Origin: Calidifontibacter indicus
GTDB lineage: Bacteria > Actinomycetota > Actinomycetes > Actinomycetales > Dermatophilaceae
Length of the DNA stretch: 64,000 bases
Reading direction: 5' to 3'
Assembly (NCBI RefSeq): GCF_003386865.1
Contig: NZ_QTUA01000001.1
Span: forward strand, 2,728,001 to 2,792,000
The notes beneath the pieces were generated by a model that was given only the letters and a program-made list of their open reading frames with translations, was not told where the DNA came from and did no database searches. The position numbers and the translations under genes were made by a program. This document shows, one piece after another, positions 16,113-25,262 of the stretch (within the stretch, counting starts at the first letter, position 1; every line of letters starts with the position of its first letter).

Positions 16113-16784
16113 TCAGGAGGGGCGGGCGGTGGCTGCTGCATGCGCAGCGGCCGCCGCCCGCTCCACCCATTTCGGCATCTTGCCGTAGCGCTGGGTGGGG
16201 ATCAGCCGCCCGTTGGCACTGTCGTCGATGAGCTGCAGCAACCGCTTTTCGCGGGTCTCCTCGCGTTTGGCCGAGGCCACCCAGTTCTCGGCGCTCTGCC
16301 GGTAGGAAGCCGTCGTCTCGGCCCAGAACGCTGCCGCCGCGGGGTCGGCGAGCAACCGCGCCGACTGCTCGCCGCTCAGCGTCTGCCCCGATTCGTAGGC
16401 GTAGATGCCGCTGCGCTCGGGCTTGCGGCGCTCGAAGGCGGCGATGCCCGCCGGGTGCATCAGACCGGCCGCGGTGACCCGCTCGACATGGGCGATGTTG
16501 ATCGCGCTCCAGACACTCGTGGACTTGCGTGGGGTCCACCGCTGCCGCACGGCGTCGTCGTCGATGCGTTGCACCACGCTGTCGATCCAGCCGAAGCACA
16601 ACGCCTCGGGGACGGCGTCGTGCCAGGTGAGGCCGCGCGTGGGCACGTGTCGCTTGTAGAGGCCCATCCACAGCTCGGTGGCGGTCTCGTGGTTGACCTC
16701 GAGCCAGTGCCGGAACTGCGCCGCGTCGTCGAAGAAGAGCGCGGGACGTTCGGTCGATCCCCCGGGCGTGCCGATCGCTGCCAT
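16113..16784 (-). CDS. YdeI/OmpD-associated family protein
   Basis: A 223-residue cytoplasmic protein. The body matches the YdeI/bacteriocin-protection family: FRHWLEVNHETATELWMGLY, then DAVPEALCFGWIDSVVQRID, PRKSTSVWSAINIAHVERV, and a C-terminal helical part with EKRLLQLIDDSANGRLIP. The biochemical role of the family is not established; some members are linked to resistance to cationic peptides. The ATG at 16784 is chosen over longer in-frame extensions that run into trpS. It is convergent with rtcB, with about 10 bases between the genes. Confidence 0.85.
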   Translation of the reverse strand: MAAIGTPGGSTERPALFFDDAAQFRHWLEVNHETATELWMGLYKRHVPTRGLTWHDAVPEALCFGWIDSVVQRIDDDAVRQRWTPRKSTSVWSAINIAHVERVTAAGLMHPAGIAAFERRKPERSGIYAYESGQTLSGEQSARLLADPAAAAFWAETTASYRQSAENWVASAKREETREKRLLQLIDDSANGRLIPTQRYGKMPKWVERAAAAAHAAATARPS

Positions 16785-16819
16785 GGCCCCAGCCTGCCAC
16801 CGTCCGCCGACAAGCCGGC

Positions 16820-17968
16820 TCAGTACGACATGCCCATCACGCTGCGGACGGTGGCCAGCGTCGCGTCCGCGACGTCGTTCGCGCGGGCGTTGCCCTCGGC
16901 GAGCACCCGGCGCAGATACGAGGGATCGCCCGCGAGTTCGGCGCGTCGGCGGCGATGCTCGGCCAGCCCCTCGTTGACCGCGTCGGTGACGACCCGCTTG
17001 AGCTCGGCCGCCCCACCGGCGCCGATCGCCTGCGCGATCAGTGCCGGTGACTGCCCGGTGAAACCCGAAGCGACCTTGAGGAGACTCGCCACCTCCGGGC
17101 GGCCGACGGGGTCGTAGGTGATGGCGCGCTCGCCGTCGGTGCGTGCCTTGCGAATCGCGCGCGCGGTCTGGTCGGCGCTCATGCCGAGCGTGATCGTGTT
17201 GCCGCGCGACTTGCTCATCTTGTGGCCGTCGAGCCCGAGCAGCAGCGGCGTGTTGGTGAGCAACGCGTCGGGCTCGGCAAAGACCGTCTCGCCACCGGCG
17301 TACCTCCGGTTGAAGCGCCGCGCGATGACCCGCGTCTGCTCGACGTGCGGCAGGTTGTCCTTGCCGATCGGCACGACGTTGCCGCGACAGAACAGGATGT
17401 CGGCGGCTTGATGCACCGGATAGGTGAGCAACAGCCCCGACATCGGTCGTCCGTCGGTGGCGGCGAGTTCGTCCTTGACCGTCGGGTTGCGGCGCAACTC
17501 CGAGTCGGTCACCAGCGACAGGAAGGGCAGCATCAGCTGGTTGAGCGCAGGCACCGCGGAGTGGGTGAAGATCGTCGATCGAGCGGGGTCGATGCCGGCC
17601 GCTAGGTAATCGAGCACGCACCCCATCACGCTGTCGTCGATGGCCCCGACGGCGTCACGGTCGGTGATCACCTGGTAGTCGGCGATCACCACGAAGCTGT
17701 CGATTCCCTTGTCCTGCAACTCGACCCGCTGCCGCAGCGAGGCCAGATAGTGGCCGATGTGCAAGGCACCCGTCGGACGGTCTCCGGTCAACACCCGCAG
17801 GCGGCGACGGCTGGGTGAGTCGGGTCCGTCGATCACGGCGCGCAAGGTGTCGCTGCGCACGCGGGCGGTTTCGAACGAACCGTCGAACGAGACGTCGTCG
17901 GTGGTCTCGACTGTGGTGTCGACTGTGTTGTCAACAGGGTTCTCGACGGTGGAAGTGGTGATGTTCAT
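16820..17968 (-). CDS. trpS: Tryptophanyl-tRNA synthetase, auxiliary (TrpRS II-like) type
   Basis: This class I synthetase charges tRNA-Trp. The ATG at 17968 gives 382 residues with a Thr/Asp-rich N-terminal extension of about 50. The nucleotide site reads TGDRPTGALHIGHYLASL, with HIGH at 70-73, and KMSKSRG lies near residue 251. TGDRPTGALH-GH is the signature of the second TrpRS type known from Deinococcus TrpRS II and Streptomyces TrpRS1, whereas housekeeping actinobacterial enzymes usually read SGxQPTxxxHLGNY. The Streptomyces enzyme is indolmycin-resistant and controlled by ribosome-mediated attenuation; a matching leader lies directly upstream here. Whether this genome also has a housekeeping trpS cannot be seen. 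Confidence 0.93.
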   Translation of the reverse strand: MNITTSTVENPVDNTVDTTVETTDDVSFDGSFETARVRSDTLRAVIDGPDSPSRRRLRVLTGDRPTGALHIGHYLASLRQRVELQDKGIDSFVVIADYQVITDRDAVGAIDDSVMGCVLDYLAAGIDPARSTIFTHSAVPALNQLMLPFLSLVTDSELRRNPTVKDELAATDGRPMSGLLLTYPVHQAADILFCRGNVVPIGKDNLPHVEQTRVIARRFNRRYAGGETVFAEPDALLTNTPLLLGLDGHKMSKSRGNTITLGMSADQTARAIRKARTDGERAITYDPVGRPEVASLLKVASGFTGQSPALIAQAIGAGGAAELKRVVTDAVNEGLAEHRRRRAELAGDPSYLRRVLAEGNARANDVADATLATVRSVMGMSY

Positions 17969-18029
17969 CGGTCTGCTCCTTGGTGGGAGCCCCGTCACCT
18001 GCGTGTCCCGGCCCGTCTCCCGAGCCCGG

Positions 18030-18063
18030 GAACGACGAACGCCGCCTGTGACGAGGCGGCGAT
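18030..18063 (-). terminator. Attenuator terminator in the trpS leader
   Basis: On the minus strand, CGCCGCCT-CGTCAC-AGGCGGCG (18061-18040) is followed by TTCGTCGTT. The 5' arm can instead pair with AGGCGGC just after the leader-peptide stop (about 18100-18093). That segment in turn can pair with the Trp-codon region through GGTGGCC/GGCCACC (18113-18107 with 18094-18088). These are the 1:2, 2:3 and 3:4 pairings of a classical attenuator. Confidence 0.75.
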
Positions 18064-18096
18064 TCTTGGGATGGGTGTCTCGATATCGGTGGCCGC

Positions 18097-18138
18097 CTAC
18101 GAGGTCGGCCACCACCACTGCTGCTGTCGCGAAATCAC
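18097..18138 (-). CDS. trpL: Trp leader peptide MISRQQQWWWPTS
   Basis: Thirteen codons from a GTG at 18138 to TAG at 18097, with three consecutive Trp codons at residues 8-10. A ribosome stalled there when charged tRNA-Trp is short would cover the first pairing segment and favour the antiterminator, allowing trpS transcription. GGAGG is only 1 base from the GTG, so the exact start is unsure; an in-frame start farther upstream is possible. Confidence 0.75.
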   Translation of the reverse strand: MISRQQQWWWPTS

Positions 18139-18171
18139 GCCTCCACGGTAGACGACACTCCGACCACCCAA

Positions 18172-18188
18172 TATGCACTCGGTGCATA
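18172..18188. promoter_or_regulatory. Perfect dyad, probable PadR operator
   Basis: TATGCACTCGGTGCATA is a perfect 17-base palindrome (ATGCAC-N3-GTGCAT), 22 bases before the PadR start codon. PadR proteins bind dyads of this kind. TTTATATT follows as a likely -10, which would place transcription start close to the ATG. It also lies between the two divergent transcripts (trpS leader and padR). Confidence 0.65.
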
Positions 18189-18210
18189 CACTGGGTTTAT
18201 ATTGGCGGAC

Positions 18211-18729
18211 ATGACGGTCCCGATGACGATGCTCGCGTTGCTGCAGCACCAGCCGAACCACGGCTTCGCGCTCAAACAGAGATACGACGAATTGTTCGGC
18301 CAGGAGCGCGATCTGCGTCCGGCACAGGTGTATTCGACACTCACCCGCCTCGAACGCGACGGCTACCTCAGCGATCTCGGGTTCGAGAAGGGCAGCGCGG
18401 CCGACAAGCGGCTGTACGCGATCACCGACTCCGGGGTGACGACCGTGCACCACTGGATCCGCACCCCGTCCCTTCCGGTCGGACGCCCGACGGAACTGTT
18501 CACCAAGGTCGTGCTCGCACTCGTCGCAGGGCTCGATCCACGCGACGTGCTCGACAGCCACCGCGACCTCTACCTCGCACGGATGCGCGAGATCACGGCC
18601 GCGCGGCGGGCCGGTGACGTTGTCGACCGACTCGCCGGTGACTACGAGATAGCTCACCTCAGCGCCGACCTCGACTGGATCGAGACCGCCGGACGTCGAC
18701 TCGGCGACCTCACGAAGGAATTGTCATGA
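18211..18729 (+). CDS. PadR-family transcriptional repressor
   Basis: A 172-residue regulator. The N-terminal winged helix reads MLALLQHQPNHGFALKQRY, with LRPAQVYSTLTRLERDGYL as recognition region, and the C-terminal half is the helical dimerisation arm. The ATG at 18211 is preferred over a TTG at 18202. The gene overlaps the start of the ABC ATPase gene (ATGA), so the regulator and transporter form one unit. A perfect dyad just upstream suggests autorepression. By analogy with other PadR-ABC modules it probably answers to a toxic peptide or drug. Confidence 0.92.
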   Translation: MTVPMTMLALLQHQPNHGFALKQRYDELFGQERDLRPAQVYSTLTRLERDGYLSDLGFEKGSAADKRLYAITDSGVTTVHHWIRTPSLPVGRPTELFTKVVLALVAGLDPRDVLDSHRDLYLARMREITAARRAGDVVDRLAGDYEIAHLSADLDWIETAGRRLGDLTKELS

Positions 18730-19406
18730 CACTGCTCCAGGCCCGCGACCTCTCCCTCCGGCTGGGCACGACCCAGGCGCTGCAGGACGTCTCGGTCGAC
18801 CTCTCCCCCGGGGACGTCGTCTCGATCATGGGCCCCAGCGGTTCGGGGAAGTCGACGCTGCTGCACTGCCTGGCCGGAGTGCTCGTGCCCGACTCCGGAT
18901 CGGTGCTCTTCGAATCGACCGATCTCACCCGCAGCAGCGACGCCGAACGCAGCCGAATCCGGCTGCAGCGCATGGGCTTCGTCTTCCAGTTCGGCGACCT
19001 CATTCCCGAACTGACGATGGTCGAGAACGTCATGCTGCCACTGCAACTCCTCGGCACCAAGCGCTCCGAAGCCCGAGACCGGGCGCGCACGATGCTCGAC
19101 GAACTCGAGGTGGGCGATGTCGCCGACGGCACAGTCGGCGTCGTCTCCGGCGGTCAGGCGCAGCGGACGGCGGTGGCCCGCGCACTGGTGCACGAGCCGG
19201 CCGTGATCTTCGCCGACGAGCCGACCGGCGCACTCGACTCGGCGGCCGGTGAACTCGTCATGGACTCGCTCGTCACCGCCGCACAGAGCCGTGGTGCGGC
19301 CGTCGTGCTGGTGACGCACGATGCTCGGGTGGCGTCGTATGCGCACCGCAACGTGACCATGCGCGACGGACGAGTGCGCGCCGCCGACCTGACCTCGATG
19401 CGATGA
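18726..19406 (+). CDS. ABC transporter ATP-binding protein (MacB/LolD type)
   Basis: A 226-residue ATPase of the FtsX-permease-linked class. Seen: Walker A GPSGSGKST at 36-44, Q-loop QFGDLIPELTMVENV, signature SGGQAQR (variant of SGGQQQR), Walker B VIFADEPTGALDS and the switch His in LVTHDARVA. It starts inside the stop of padR and overlaps the permease start, so all three genes are translationally coupled. The likely substrate is a lipophilic or peptide molecule extruded or sensed at the membrane; the sequence does not show which. Confidence 0.93.
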   Translation: MTLLQARDLSLRLGTTQALQDVSVDLSPGDVVSIMGPSGSGKSTLLHCLAGVLVPDSGSVLFESTDLTRSSDAERSRIRLQRMGFVFQFGDLIPELTMVENVMLPLQLLGTKRSEARDRARTMLDELEVGDVADGTVGVVSGGQAQRTAVARALVHEPAVIFADEPTGALDSAAGELVMDSLVTAAQSRGAAVVLVTHDARVASYAHRNVTMRDGRVRAADLTSMR

Positions 19407-21244
19407 CGGCCGTCTCCACCGGGGCCGCGTTGGGGCTACGCCTCGCACTGCGCGCCGGACGTGCGCGGGCCGTCACCGTGGTCGCGTCGGCCGCCGGCGG
19501 GCTCCTGGTGCTGCTGCTCAGTCTCGACCTGCCGTACGCGCTGCGGAACCCGGAGACCTTCCTGCAACGCGACGACAAGATCGCCTACCTGATCCTGTCC
19601 GCCGTCGTCGCTGCGCCGGTCGTCGTGCTGATGCTGACCACCAGCCGACTGAGTTCGGCGGGCCGTGACCGGCGACTGTCCCGACTGCGCCTCATGGGGC
19701 TGTCGCGGGGCAATGCGGCGGTCGTGGCACTCGTGGAGACACTCGCCCTCGTAACCGTGGGTGCGGCCCTCGGCTTCGCCGCGTGGCTGACGATGCGATG
19801 GACGCTGCTGCACCTGCTCGTCGAGCACGGCTGCGCCAAGACCGTTCCGCCGGCTCACGTCACCTGGGCCGTGGCCGCGACGGTCGGGGTGCTGCTGGCG
19901 GCGGGGTTGTCATCGGTGGCCCCGGCGCTGCGATCGGCGCGCTCGGCGCTGTCGCAGGCTCGCACCGTCGGCCGCGCGCGGCACGTGTGGTGGCCACTGG
20001 CGCTGCTCGTCGTCGCTCTCGTCGTCGGACTCCTGGCAACGAGTGCCTACCGCGGGCAGAACGACCAGCCGCCGTCGGTGCTCCCCCTCGCGTTCTGCTT
20101 CTTCGCCAGCATCTCGGGCCTGGTGCTCGCCGGCTCATCGCTCACCACGCTCCTCGGTCGCGCCCTGCGCCGCATTCCTGGTGCCACCGCGCTGCTCGCC
20201 GGACGGCGGATGGAGGCCGACCGTTCCGCCACCTCCCGAGCGCTCGCCGGACTCGTCATCGCCACCTTCGCCGCCGCGTTCGGACTGTCCGTGTTCACCA
20301 TCTTCACGACCACCCCGCAGTACCGCAGCGCACAGTGGGCGATGCAGCACGAGACCGTGGACATGACACAGCTGCAGGCGCCACCCGACGCGGCGATGCT
20401 GGAACGCGTTCGCCGCACCCCGGGGGTGACGTGGGCCGATGCCGGCTGGACGACGACGCAGTCGACCGATGTCGACGGTGTCTCGACCACAGTGATCTCG
20501 TGTGCCCGGTTACGTTCAGTGGCAACAGTTTCCGGATGCCGGGACGACTCGGCGTGGCTCGTTCCGAGCAACTCGAGCCGGCCGAAGGCGCTGCCGACGG
20601 TTTCCACTCACGGCGTCCGGTTGCGAGCGGTGTCCACCGGGTCGGTGCACTTCGACGCCGTGGCTGCCGGCGGCAACGGCCCCTATTGGTTCGACACGTG
20701 GAGCAACACCGTCGTCGTGCCGCCCGGCGTCATGCAGCGGGCCGGCGTGCGACCCGACGCGATCGTCTTCGGCATCGCCCCAGGGGCGCGCCTGCCGTGG
20801 ACCTCAGATCTTCCTGTCGCCAGCAGCGAGGACTGGGACAATTACGACAACGTCGCCGTCTACCGCACGATGACCTACACCCTCATCGCCGCGGTCATCG
20901 CGGTCGGACTGCTCACCGTCGTCATCAACGTCATCGACCGGGCCGCAGAACGGCGCCGGTCGGTGGCAGCCACCCGCGTGCTCGGTACCGACGTGCGGGT
21001 GCTGCGACACGCGCAGTTCCTCGGCGTGGTGCTGCCACTGCTCGCAGGCGTCACAGTTGCGGTGGTCGCCGGCTGGGTCACCGGCCGCACCTACCTCGCC
21101 TTCGGCGATGCGCTCGGATCGTTCCCCGGCACCCAGCTTCTCCTGCTGTGGGGCGGCGCGTGCCTCGGCGCGGTCGCCGTCGCGGCGCTCACCCTGCCCG
21201 GGCTGGGACGCCCGCTCAGCGCCGACCTCGTGCGCAGGGAGTGA
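19403..21244 (+). CDS. FtsX-type ABC transporter permease
   Basis: A 613-residue membrane protein. About ten hydrophobic helices are spread in the usual two-half layout: four or more in residues 10-250, an outer domain near 290-480 with several cysteines, then helices near 495-600. The block ERRRSVAATRVLGTDVRVLRHAQFLGVVLPLL is typical of the FtsX cytoplasmic loop, and a similar DRRLSRLRLMGLSRGN occurs in the first half. It overlaps the ATPase gene by 4 bases. Together with PadR it forms a three-gene efflux or peptide-sensing module. Confidence 0.9.
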   Translation: MTAVSTGAALGLRLALRAGRARAVTVVASAAGGLLVLLLSLDLPYALRNPETFLQRDDKIAYLILSAVVAAPVVVLMLTTSRLSSAGRDRRLSRLRLMGLSRGNAAVVALVETLALVTVGAALGFAAWLTMRWTLLHLLVEHGCAKTVPPAHVTWAVAATVGVLLAAGLSSVAPALRSARSALSQARTVGRARHVWWPLALLVVALVVGLLATSAYRGQNDQPPSVLPLAFCFFASISGLVLAGSSLTTLLGRALRRIPGATALLAGRRMEADRSATSRALAGLVIATFAAAFGLSVFTIFTTTPQYRSAQWAMQHETVDMTQLQAPPDAAMLERVRRTPGVTWADAGWTTTQSTDVDGVSTTVISCARLRSVATVSGCRDDSAWLVPSNSSRPKALPTVSTHGVRLRAVSTGSVHFDAVAAGGNGPYWFDTWSNTVVVPPGVMQRAGVRPDAIVFGIAPGARLPWTSDLPVASSEDWDNYDNVAVYRTMTYTLIAAVIAVGLLTVVINVIDRAAERRRSVAATRVLGTDVRVLRHAQFLGVVLPLLAGVTVAVVAGWVTGRTYLAFGDALGSFPGTQLLLLWGGACLGAVAVAALTLPGLGRPLSADLVRRE

Positions 21245-21275
21245 TGCCGGGTGAGGTGCGTCGGCGGCGGGTGAC

Positions 21276-22526
21276 TCAGGGGGTTGCCCGCCGCCGGCGC
21301 AGCAACGGCATGAGGGCAGCGAGCGCGATGGCCGCCGCGCACAAGACGCCGACGTAAGTGACGACGCCGTTCCAACCGGCCGAGGTGAAGAACAGACCGG
21401 AGCAGGCGCCGAGCACGGAGCTGCCGGCGTAGTAGGAGAACAGGTAGAGCGCGCTCGCCTCGGCGCGGTGCTCGGTGGCGATCGCGCCGACCCAGCCGCT
21501 GGCCACCGAGTGGGCCGCGAAGAAGCCTGCCGTGAACAACGCGACACCGACGATCACGAACGGCAGGCTGCCCGGCAGGGTGAGCAGCAACCCGCCCAAC
21601 GTGAGCACCTCCCCCGCGACCATCACCTGCTTGCGACCCAACCGGTCGGCCAGTTGTCCGGCCCACGCCGACGACACGGTGCCGGCGAGGTAGAGCATGA
21701 AAACCAGACCCGCGATCGACTTCGGCAGCCCGAACGGCTCTGCGAGCAAACGGAATCCGAGCATGTTGTAGACGGCGACGAACCCGCCCATGAGCAGGAA
21801 CGCGGTCAGGTAGAGCGCGACCAACCGTGCGTTGCCGAGGTGGCCCAGCAGGTTGCCTGTGGTCGACCGGAAACCGACGGGCGAGGGCCGGAAGAACCGC
21901 GACTTCGGGGCACGCCACAGGAACAGCCCGGTGAAGGCGAGCGCAGCGAAGGCGACGACCTCGAGGGCGATGCGCCAGCTGGCGTGGTCGAGCACGAGCG
22001 AGGCGAGCAGACGTCCGGACAAGCCACCGATGGTGTTGCCGGCGATGTACTTCCCCATCGCACCACCGAGATGTTCGGAGTCGACCTCCTCGGCGAGGTA
22101 GGCCATCGCGGTCGCGGGCACGCCGGCGAGGGCGATGCCCTGCAGCGCGCGCAGCACGATGAGCACCTCCATCGACGGCGCGAGCGGCACCAGGCAGCCC
22201 AGCAGCGCCGACGCCAACGCCGCGATCGCCATGACGCGGACGCGTCCGAATCGCTCGGACAGCGCGCTGCCGGGGATGATCGCAAAGGCGACAAATCCGG
22301 TGGTCGCCGACACGGCGAGCGCCGCGGTGGCCGGACCGACCGAGAAGTCGCTGGTGAGGTCGGGCAACACGGCCTGCGCGGCGTACATCGCGACGAAGGT
22401 GGCCATGCCGGCAGCGAAGAGCGCCAGGGTGATGTCGCGATAGCCCGGCTCCCCGCGCCGATACCCCCGCTCCCCCGGCGTTGCGCCGACGGACGGTTTC
22501 GCCTCCGCGCGCTCAGCAAGACTCAT
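21276..22526 (-). CDS. MFS transporter, YnfM/AraJ-like
   Basis: A 416-residue major-facilitator protein with about 12 hydrophobic helices. Motif A appears between helices 2 and 3 as SERFGRVRVM and again in the second half as ADRLGRKQVM. The AVLPDLTSDFSVGPATAALAVS start region is typical of the E. coli YnfM group. The ATG at 22526 (MSLAERAEA) is chosen; the frame is open farther upstream but lacks family similarity there. It diverges from a LysR regulator across about 85 bases, the same arrangement as ynfM-ynfL in enterobacteria, so the regulator probably controls it. The substrate is unknown. Confidence 0.9.
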   Translation of the reverse strand: MSLAERAEAKPSVGATPGERGYRRGEPGYRDITLALFAAGMATFVAMYAAQAVLPDLTSDFSVGPATAALAVSATTGFVAFAIIPGSALSERFGRVRVMAIAALASALLGCLVPLAPSMEVLIVLRALQGIALAGVPATAMAYLAEEVDSEHLGGAMGKYIAGNTIGGLSGRLLASLVLDHASWRIALEVVAFAALAFTGLFLWRAPKSRFFRPSPVGFRSTTGNLLGHLGNARLVALYLTAFLLMGGFVAVYNMLGFRLLAEPFGLPKSIAGLVFMLYLAGTVSSAWAGQLADRLGRKQVMVAGEVLTLGGLLLTLPGSLPFVIVGVALFTAGFFAAHSVASGWVGAIATEHRAEASALYLFSYYAGSSVLGACSGLFFTSAGWNGVVTYVGVLCAAAIALAALMPLLRRRRATP

Positions 22527-22612
22527 GAGAACCAGCCTGGCCGACGGGCGCACATGATGGAAATGCGTAACACAACTCCCGCTCATGCAGTTCTGACATT
22601 AGGGTCGAGACC

Positions 22613-23473
22613 ATGCGCGATCTCGTCCGATGGCTCGTCGTGCTCGCCGACGAGGAGAACGTCAGCGCCGCCGCCGACCTGCTCGGCATCCCCCAACCGA
22701 CGCTGTCCCGTCGTCTCTCTCGGCTCGAATCAGACCTCGGCGCAACCTTGTTCGACCGGCACGGACGTCGTATCTCGTTGCACGACAAGGGGCGCGCGTT
22801 CGTGGAGCAGGTTCGCGTCGCCGACGCCGCACTCGCCCGCGCGGAGCTCGGCCTGCACGACGCGGACGAACTACGCATCGTGCGGCTCGGCTTCCTGCAC
22901 TCCTTCGGCACGTGGCTGGTGCCGCGCCTCATCCGCCGTGCCCGCGACGCCGACCCCGGCATCGGATTCGAACTCTTCCAGGGCGCCTCGCTCGATGTCA
23001 CCTCGCGGGTGCGGCGCGGCGAACTCGACCTGGGCGTGGTGGCACCCCGCCCGGACGACGACCAACTCGCCTGGCGGTTGCTGCAGCGCCAGCGCGTGCA
23101 GTTGGCCGTGCCACTGGATCACCCGCTGGCCGGTGAGCGCACCATCTGGGCCGAGCGACTGCGTGACGAGACGTTCGTCAGCATGGCCCACGGTTTCGGC
23201 ATCCGGCACGTGCTCGACGAGGTGTGCTCGGCGGCGGGTTTCACCCCGACGATCGCGCTGGAGTGCCAGGAACTCGCGACGGTCGCCGGGCTCGTGTCGG
23301 CGGGCATCGGCGTCGGCCTGTTGCCCGACGACGATCAGACCAACAATACCGAAGGCATCCGACTGATCCCGTTGCGCGACAACGATGCTCACCGCGACAT
23401 CGGCATCGTGTGGCGACGCGGTGCGGTGTTGGCCGACCACATCGCCGCGGTGCGCGACCTCGCGCGCACCTAG
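22613..23473 (+). CDS. LysR-family transcriptional regulator
   Basis: A 286-residue regulator with an N-terminal winged helix (LVVLADEENVSAAADLLGIP, QPTLSRRLSRLESDLGATLF) and a periplasmic-binding-protein-like effector domain from about residue 85 (IVRLGFLHSFGTWLVPRLI onward; DLGVVAPRP; VSAGIGVGLLP). The ATG at 22613 fits the family start. It is divergent from the MFS gene at 21276-22526 and probably both controls that gene and represses itself. Confidence 0.92.
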   Translation: MRDLVRWLVVLADEENVSAAADLLGIPQPTLSRRLSRLESDLGATLFDRHGRRISLHDKGRAFVEQVRVADAALARAELGLHDADELRIVRLGFLHSFGTWLVPRLIRRARDADPGIGFELFQGASLDVTSRVRRGELDLGVVAPRPDDDQLAWRLLQRQRVQLAVPLDHPLAGERTIWAERLRDETFVSMAHGFGIRHVLDEVCSAAGFTPTIALECQELATVAGLVSAGIGVGLLPDDDQTNNTEGIRLIPLRDNDAHRDIGIVWRRGAVLADHIAAVRDLART

Positions 23474-23510
23474 CCTGTGTGCTGGTCGAGGCGTCGGGCG
23501 AGATGCCCGC

Positions 23511-25052
23511 TCAGATCCCGCAGGCGGGAGCTTCGACCGGAGCCGGCTTGCCGATCGAGGGCATGCCGAGCGACACCTTCGGCTTCGCGGTCGCTCCCTC
23601 GGCGCGACCCGGCTGCAAGGCCTCCCAGGCGTCGCCGCCACGCGAGCGGCGCACCTCGAAGGTGCCGCCATCGAGCACGCCGTCCGCGATCAGGTGGTGC
23701 GCGGCGCCGTACGTGACGTCGACCTTGACGAAGTCACCGGGCCGCGGAAGCTCGACACCGTCACCGGTCGGCACCGCGAAGTGCACGAGGCGGTTGTCCT
23801 GCGCACGACCCGACATGCGGCCGGTCTCGTTGTCGCGCTTGCCCTCGGTGGGTGCGACGAGCACCTCGATGGTGCGGCCCTCGATCGTGCGGTTCTCGGC
23901 CCAGGAGATGCCCTCCTGCAGTTCGAGCAGCCGGTCGAAGCGATCCTGCACGACGGCCTTCGGCAACTGGTCGGGCATCGTCGCGGCCGGGGTGCCCGGA
24001 CGGATGGAGTACTGGAAGGTGAACGCCGAGGAGAACCGCGCCTCGCGAACGACCCGCATGGTCTCCTCGAAGTCGGCCTCGGTCTCGCCCGGGAACCCGA
24101 CGATGATGTCGGTGGTGATCGCGGCGTGCGGGATGCGGTCACGCACCCGATCGAGGATGCCGAGGAACTTCGCCGAACGGTACGAGCGCTTCATCTCGCG
24201 CAGCACCTTGTCCGAGCCCGACTGCAGCGGCATGTGCAGCGAGGGCATCACGTTCGGGGTCTCGGCCATCGCCTCGATCACGTCGTCGGTGAACGCGGCC
24301 GGGTGCGGCGAGGTGAAGCGCACCCGCTCGAGGCCGTCGATCTCGCCGCACGACCGCAGCAGTTTGCTGAACGCCTGCCGGTCGCCGAACTCCACGCCGT
24401 AGCTGTTGACGTTCTGACCGAGCAGCGTGATCTCGACGACGCCTTGGTCGACCAGTGCCTGCACCTCGGCGAGGATGTCGCCCGGACGGCGGTCCTTCTC
24501 CTTGCCGCGCAGCGCCGGCACGATGCAGAACGTGCAGGTGTTGTTGCAGCCGACCGAGATCGACACCCAGCCGCTGTATGCGGAGTCACGTCGGGTCGGC
24601 AGCGTCGAGGGGAAGGTCTCCAGTGACTCGACGATCTCGACCTGCGCGTCGGCGTTGTGCCGGGCGCGCTCCAGCAACACCGGCAGCGCGCCGACGTTGT
24701 GCGTGCCGAAGACGACGTCGACCCACGGCGCCCGCTCGACGATCGATGCGCGGTCCTTCTGCGCGAGGCAACCACCGACGGCGATCTGCAGGTCGGGGTT
24801 GATGTCCTTCCACGGACGCAGGTGGCCCAGCGAGCCGTACAACTTGTTGTCGGCGTTCTCGCGGACGGCGCAGGTGTTGAACACGACGACGTCGGGCACC
24901 TGCGGGCGATCGCCCGGGGACAACGACGCGGAGTCGACGTAGCCCGCCGACTCCAAGAGCCCGCTGATCCGTTCGGAGTCGTGGACGTTCATCTGACATC
25001 CGTGGGTGCGCACTTCGTACGTCTTCATCGCTTCACCGGCCGCCTTCGTCAT
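23511..25052 (-). CDS. miaB: tRNA-2-methylthio-N6-dimethylallyladenosine synthase
   Basis: MiaB adds a methylthio group to the i6A37 made by MiaA. The 513-residue radical-SAM enzyme has all parts: an N-terminal MTTase domain with cluster cysteines in [16 protein letters not shown] and GGCLAQK; the SAM cluster motif CNNTCTFC near residues 169-176; IVGFPGET; and a C-terminal TRAM domain ([12 protein letters not shown] to VKVDVTYG). After TRAM there is an extra tail of about 70 residues, common in actinobacterial MiaB. The ATG at 25052 is 6 bases after a small membrane-protein frame. Confidence 0.95.
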   Translation of the reverse strand: MTKAAGEAMKTYEVRTHGCQMNVHDSERISGLLESAGYVDSASLSPGDRPQVPDVVVFNTCAVRENADNKLYGSLGHLRPWKDINPDLQIAVGGCLAQKDRASIVERAPWVDVVFGTHNVGALPVLLERARHNADAQVEIVESLETFPSTLPTRRDSAYSGWVSISVGCNNTCTFCIVPALRGKEKDRRPGDILAEVQALVDQGVVEITLLGQNVNSYGVEFGDRQAFSKLLRSCGEIDGLERVRFTSPHPAAFTDDVIEAMAETPNVMPSLHMPLQSGSDKVLREMKRSYRSAKFLGILDRVRDRIPHAAITTDIIVGFPGETEADFEETMRVVREARFSSAFTFQYSIRPGTPAATMPDQLPKAVVQDRFDRLLELQEGISWAENRTIEGRTIEVLVAPTEGKRDNETGRMSGRAQDNRLVHFAVPTGDGVELPRPGDFVKVDVTYGAAHHLIADGVLDGGTFEVRRSRGGDAWEALQPGRAEGATAKPKVSLGMPSIGKPAPVEAPACGI

Positions 25053-25058
25053 GACCGA

Positions 25059-25223
25059 TCAAGGGTACGGCGTCAGCGCGGAGGCGCCGAATTGCCCGGG
25101 TTGCCCCGCTAAGAAGGCAAGCCCCAACATGCCCAACCAGCCGATGACCAGCAATGCTCCGACGCAGACGTGCACGCCGGCAAGGGCGAACCCCGCTCTT
25201 GCCGCTGGATTTCGAACTGCCAT
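25059..25223 (-). CDS. Small hydrophobic protein upstream of miaB
   Basis: A 54-residue frame from the ATG at 25223 to a stop 6 bases before miaB. After MAVRNPAARAG it is strongly hydrophobic for about 27 residues (FALAGVHVCVGALLVIGWLG and beyond), enough for one long helix or a helical hairpin, then a polar tail. The start context lacks a strong Shine-Dalgarno sequence. The tight spacing to miaB favours a real gene, but no homologue is recognised. Confidence 0.45.
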   Translation of the reverse strand: MAVRNPAARAGFALAGVHVCVGALLVIGWLGMLGLAFLAGQPGQFGASALTPYP

Positions 25224-25262
25224 GACCGCACCATAGGTGCGAGCAAGCGGCCACAGGTGAGA

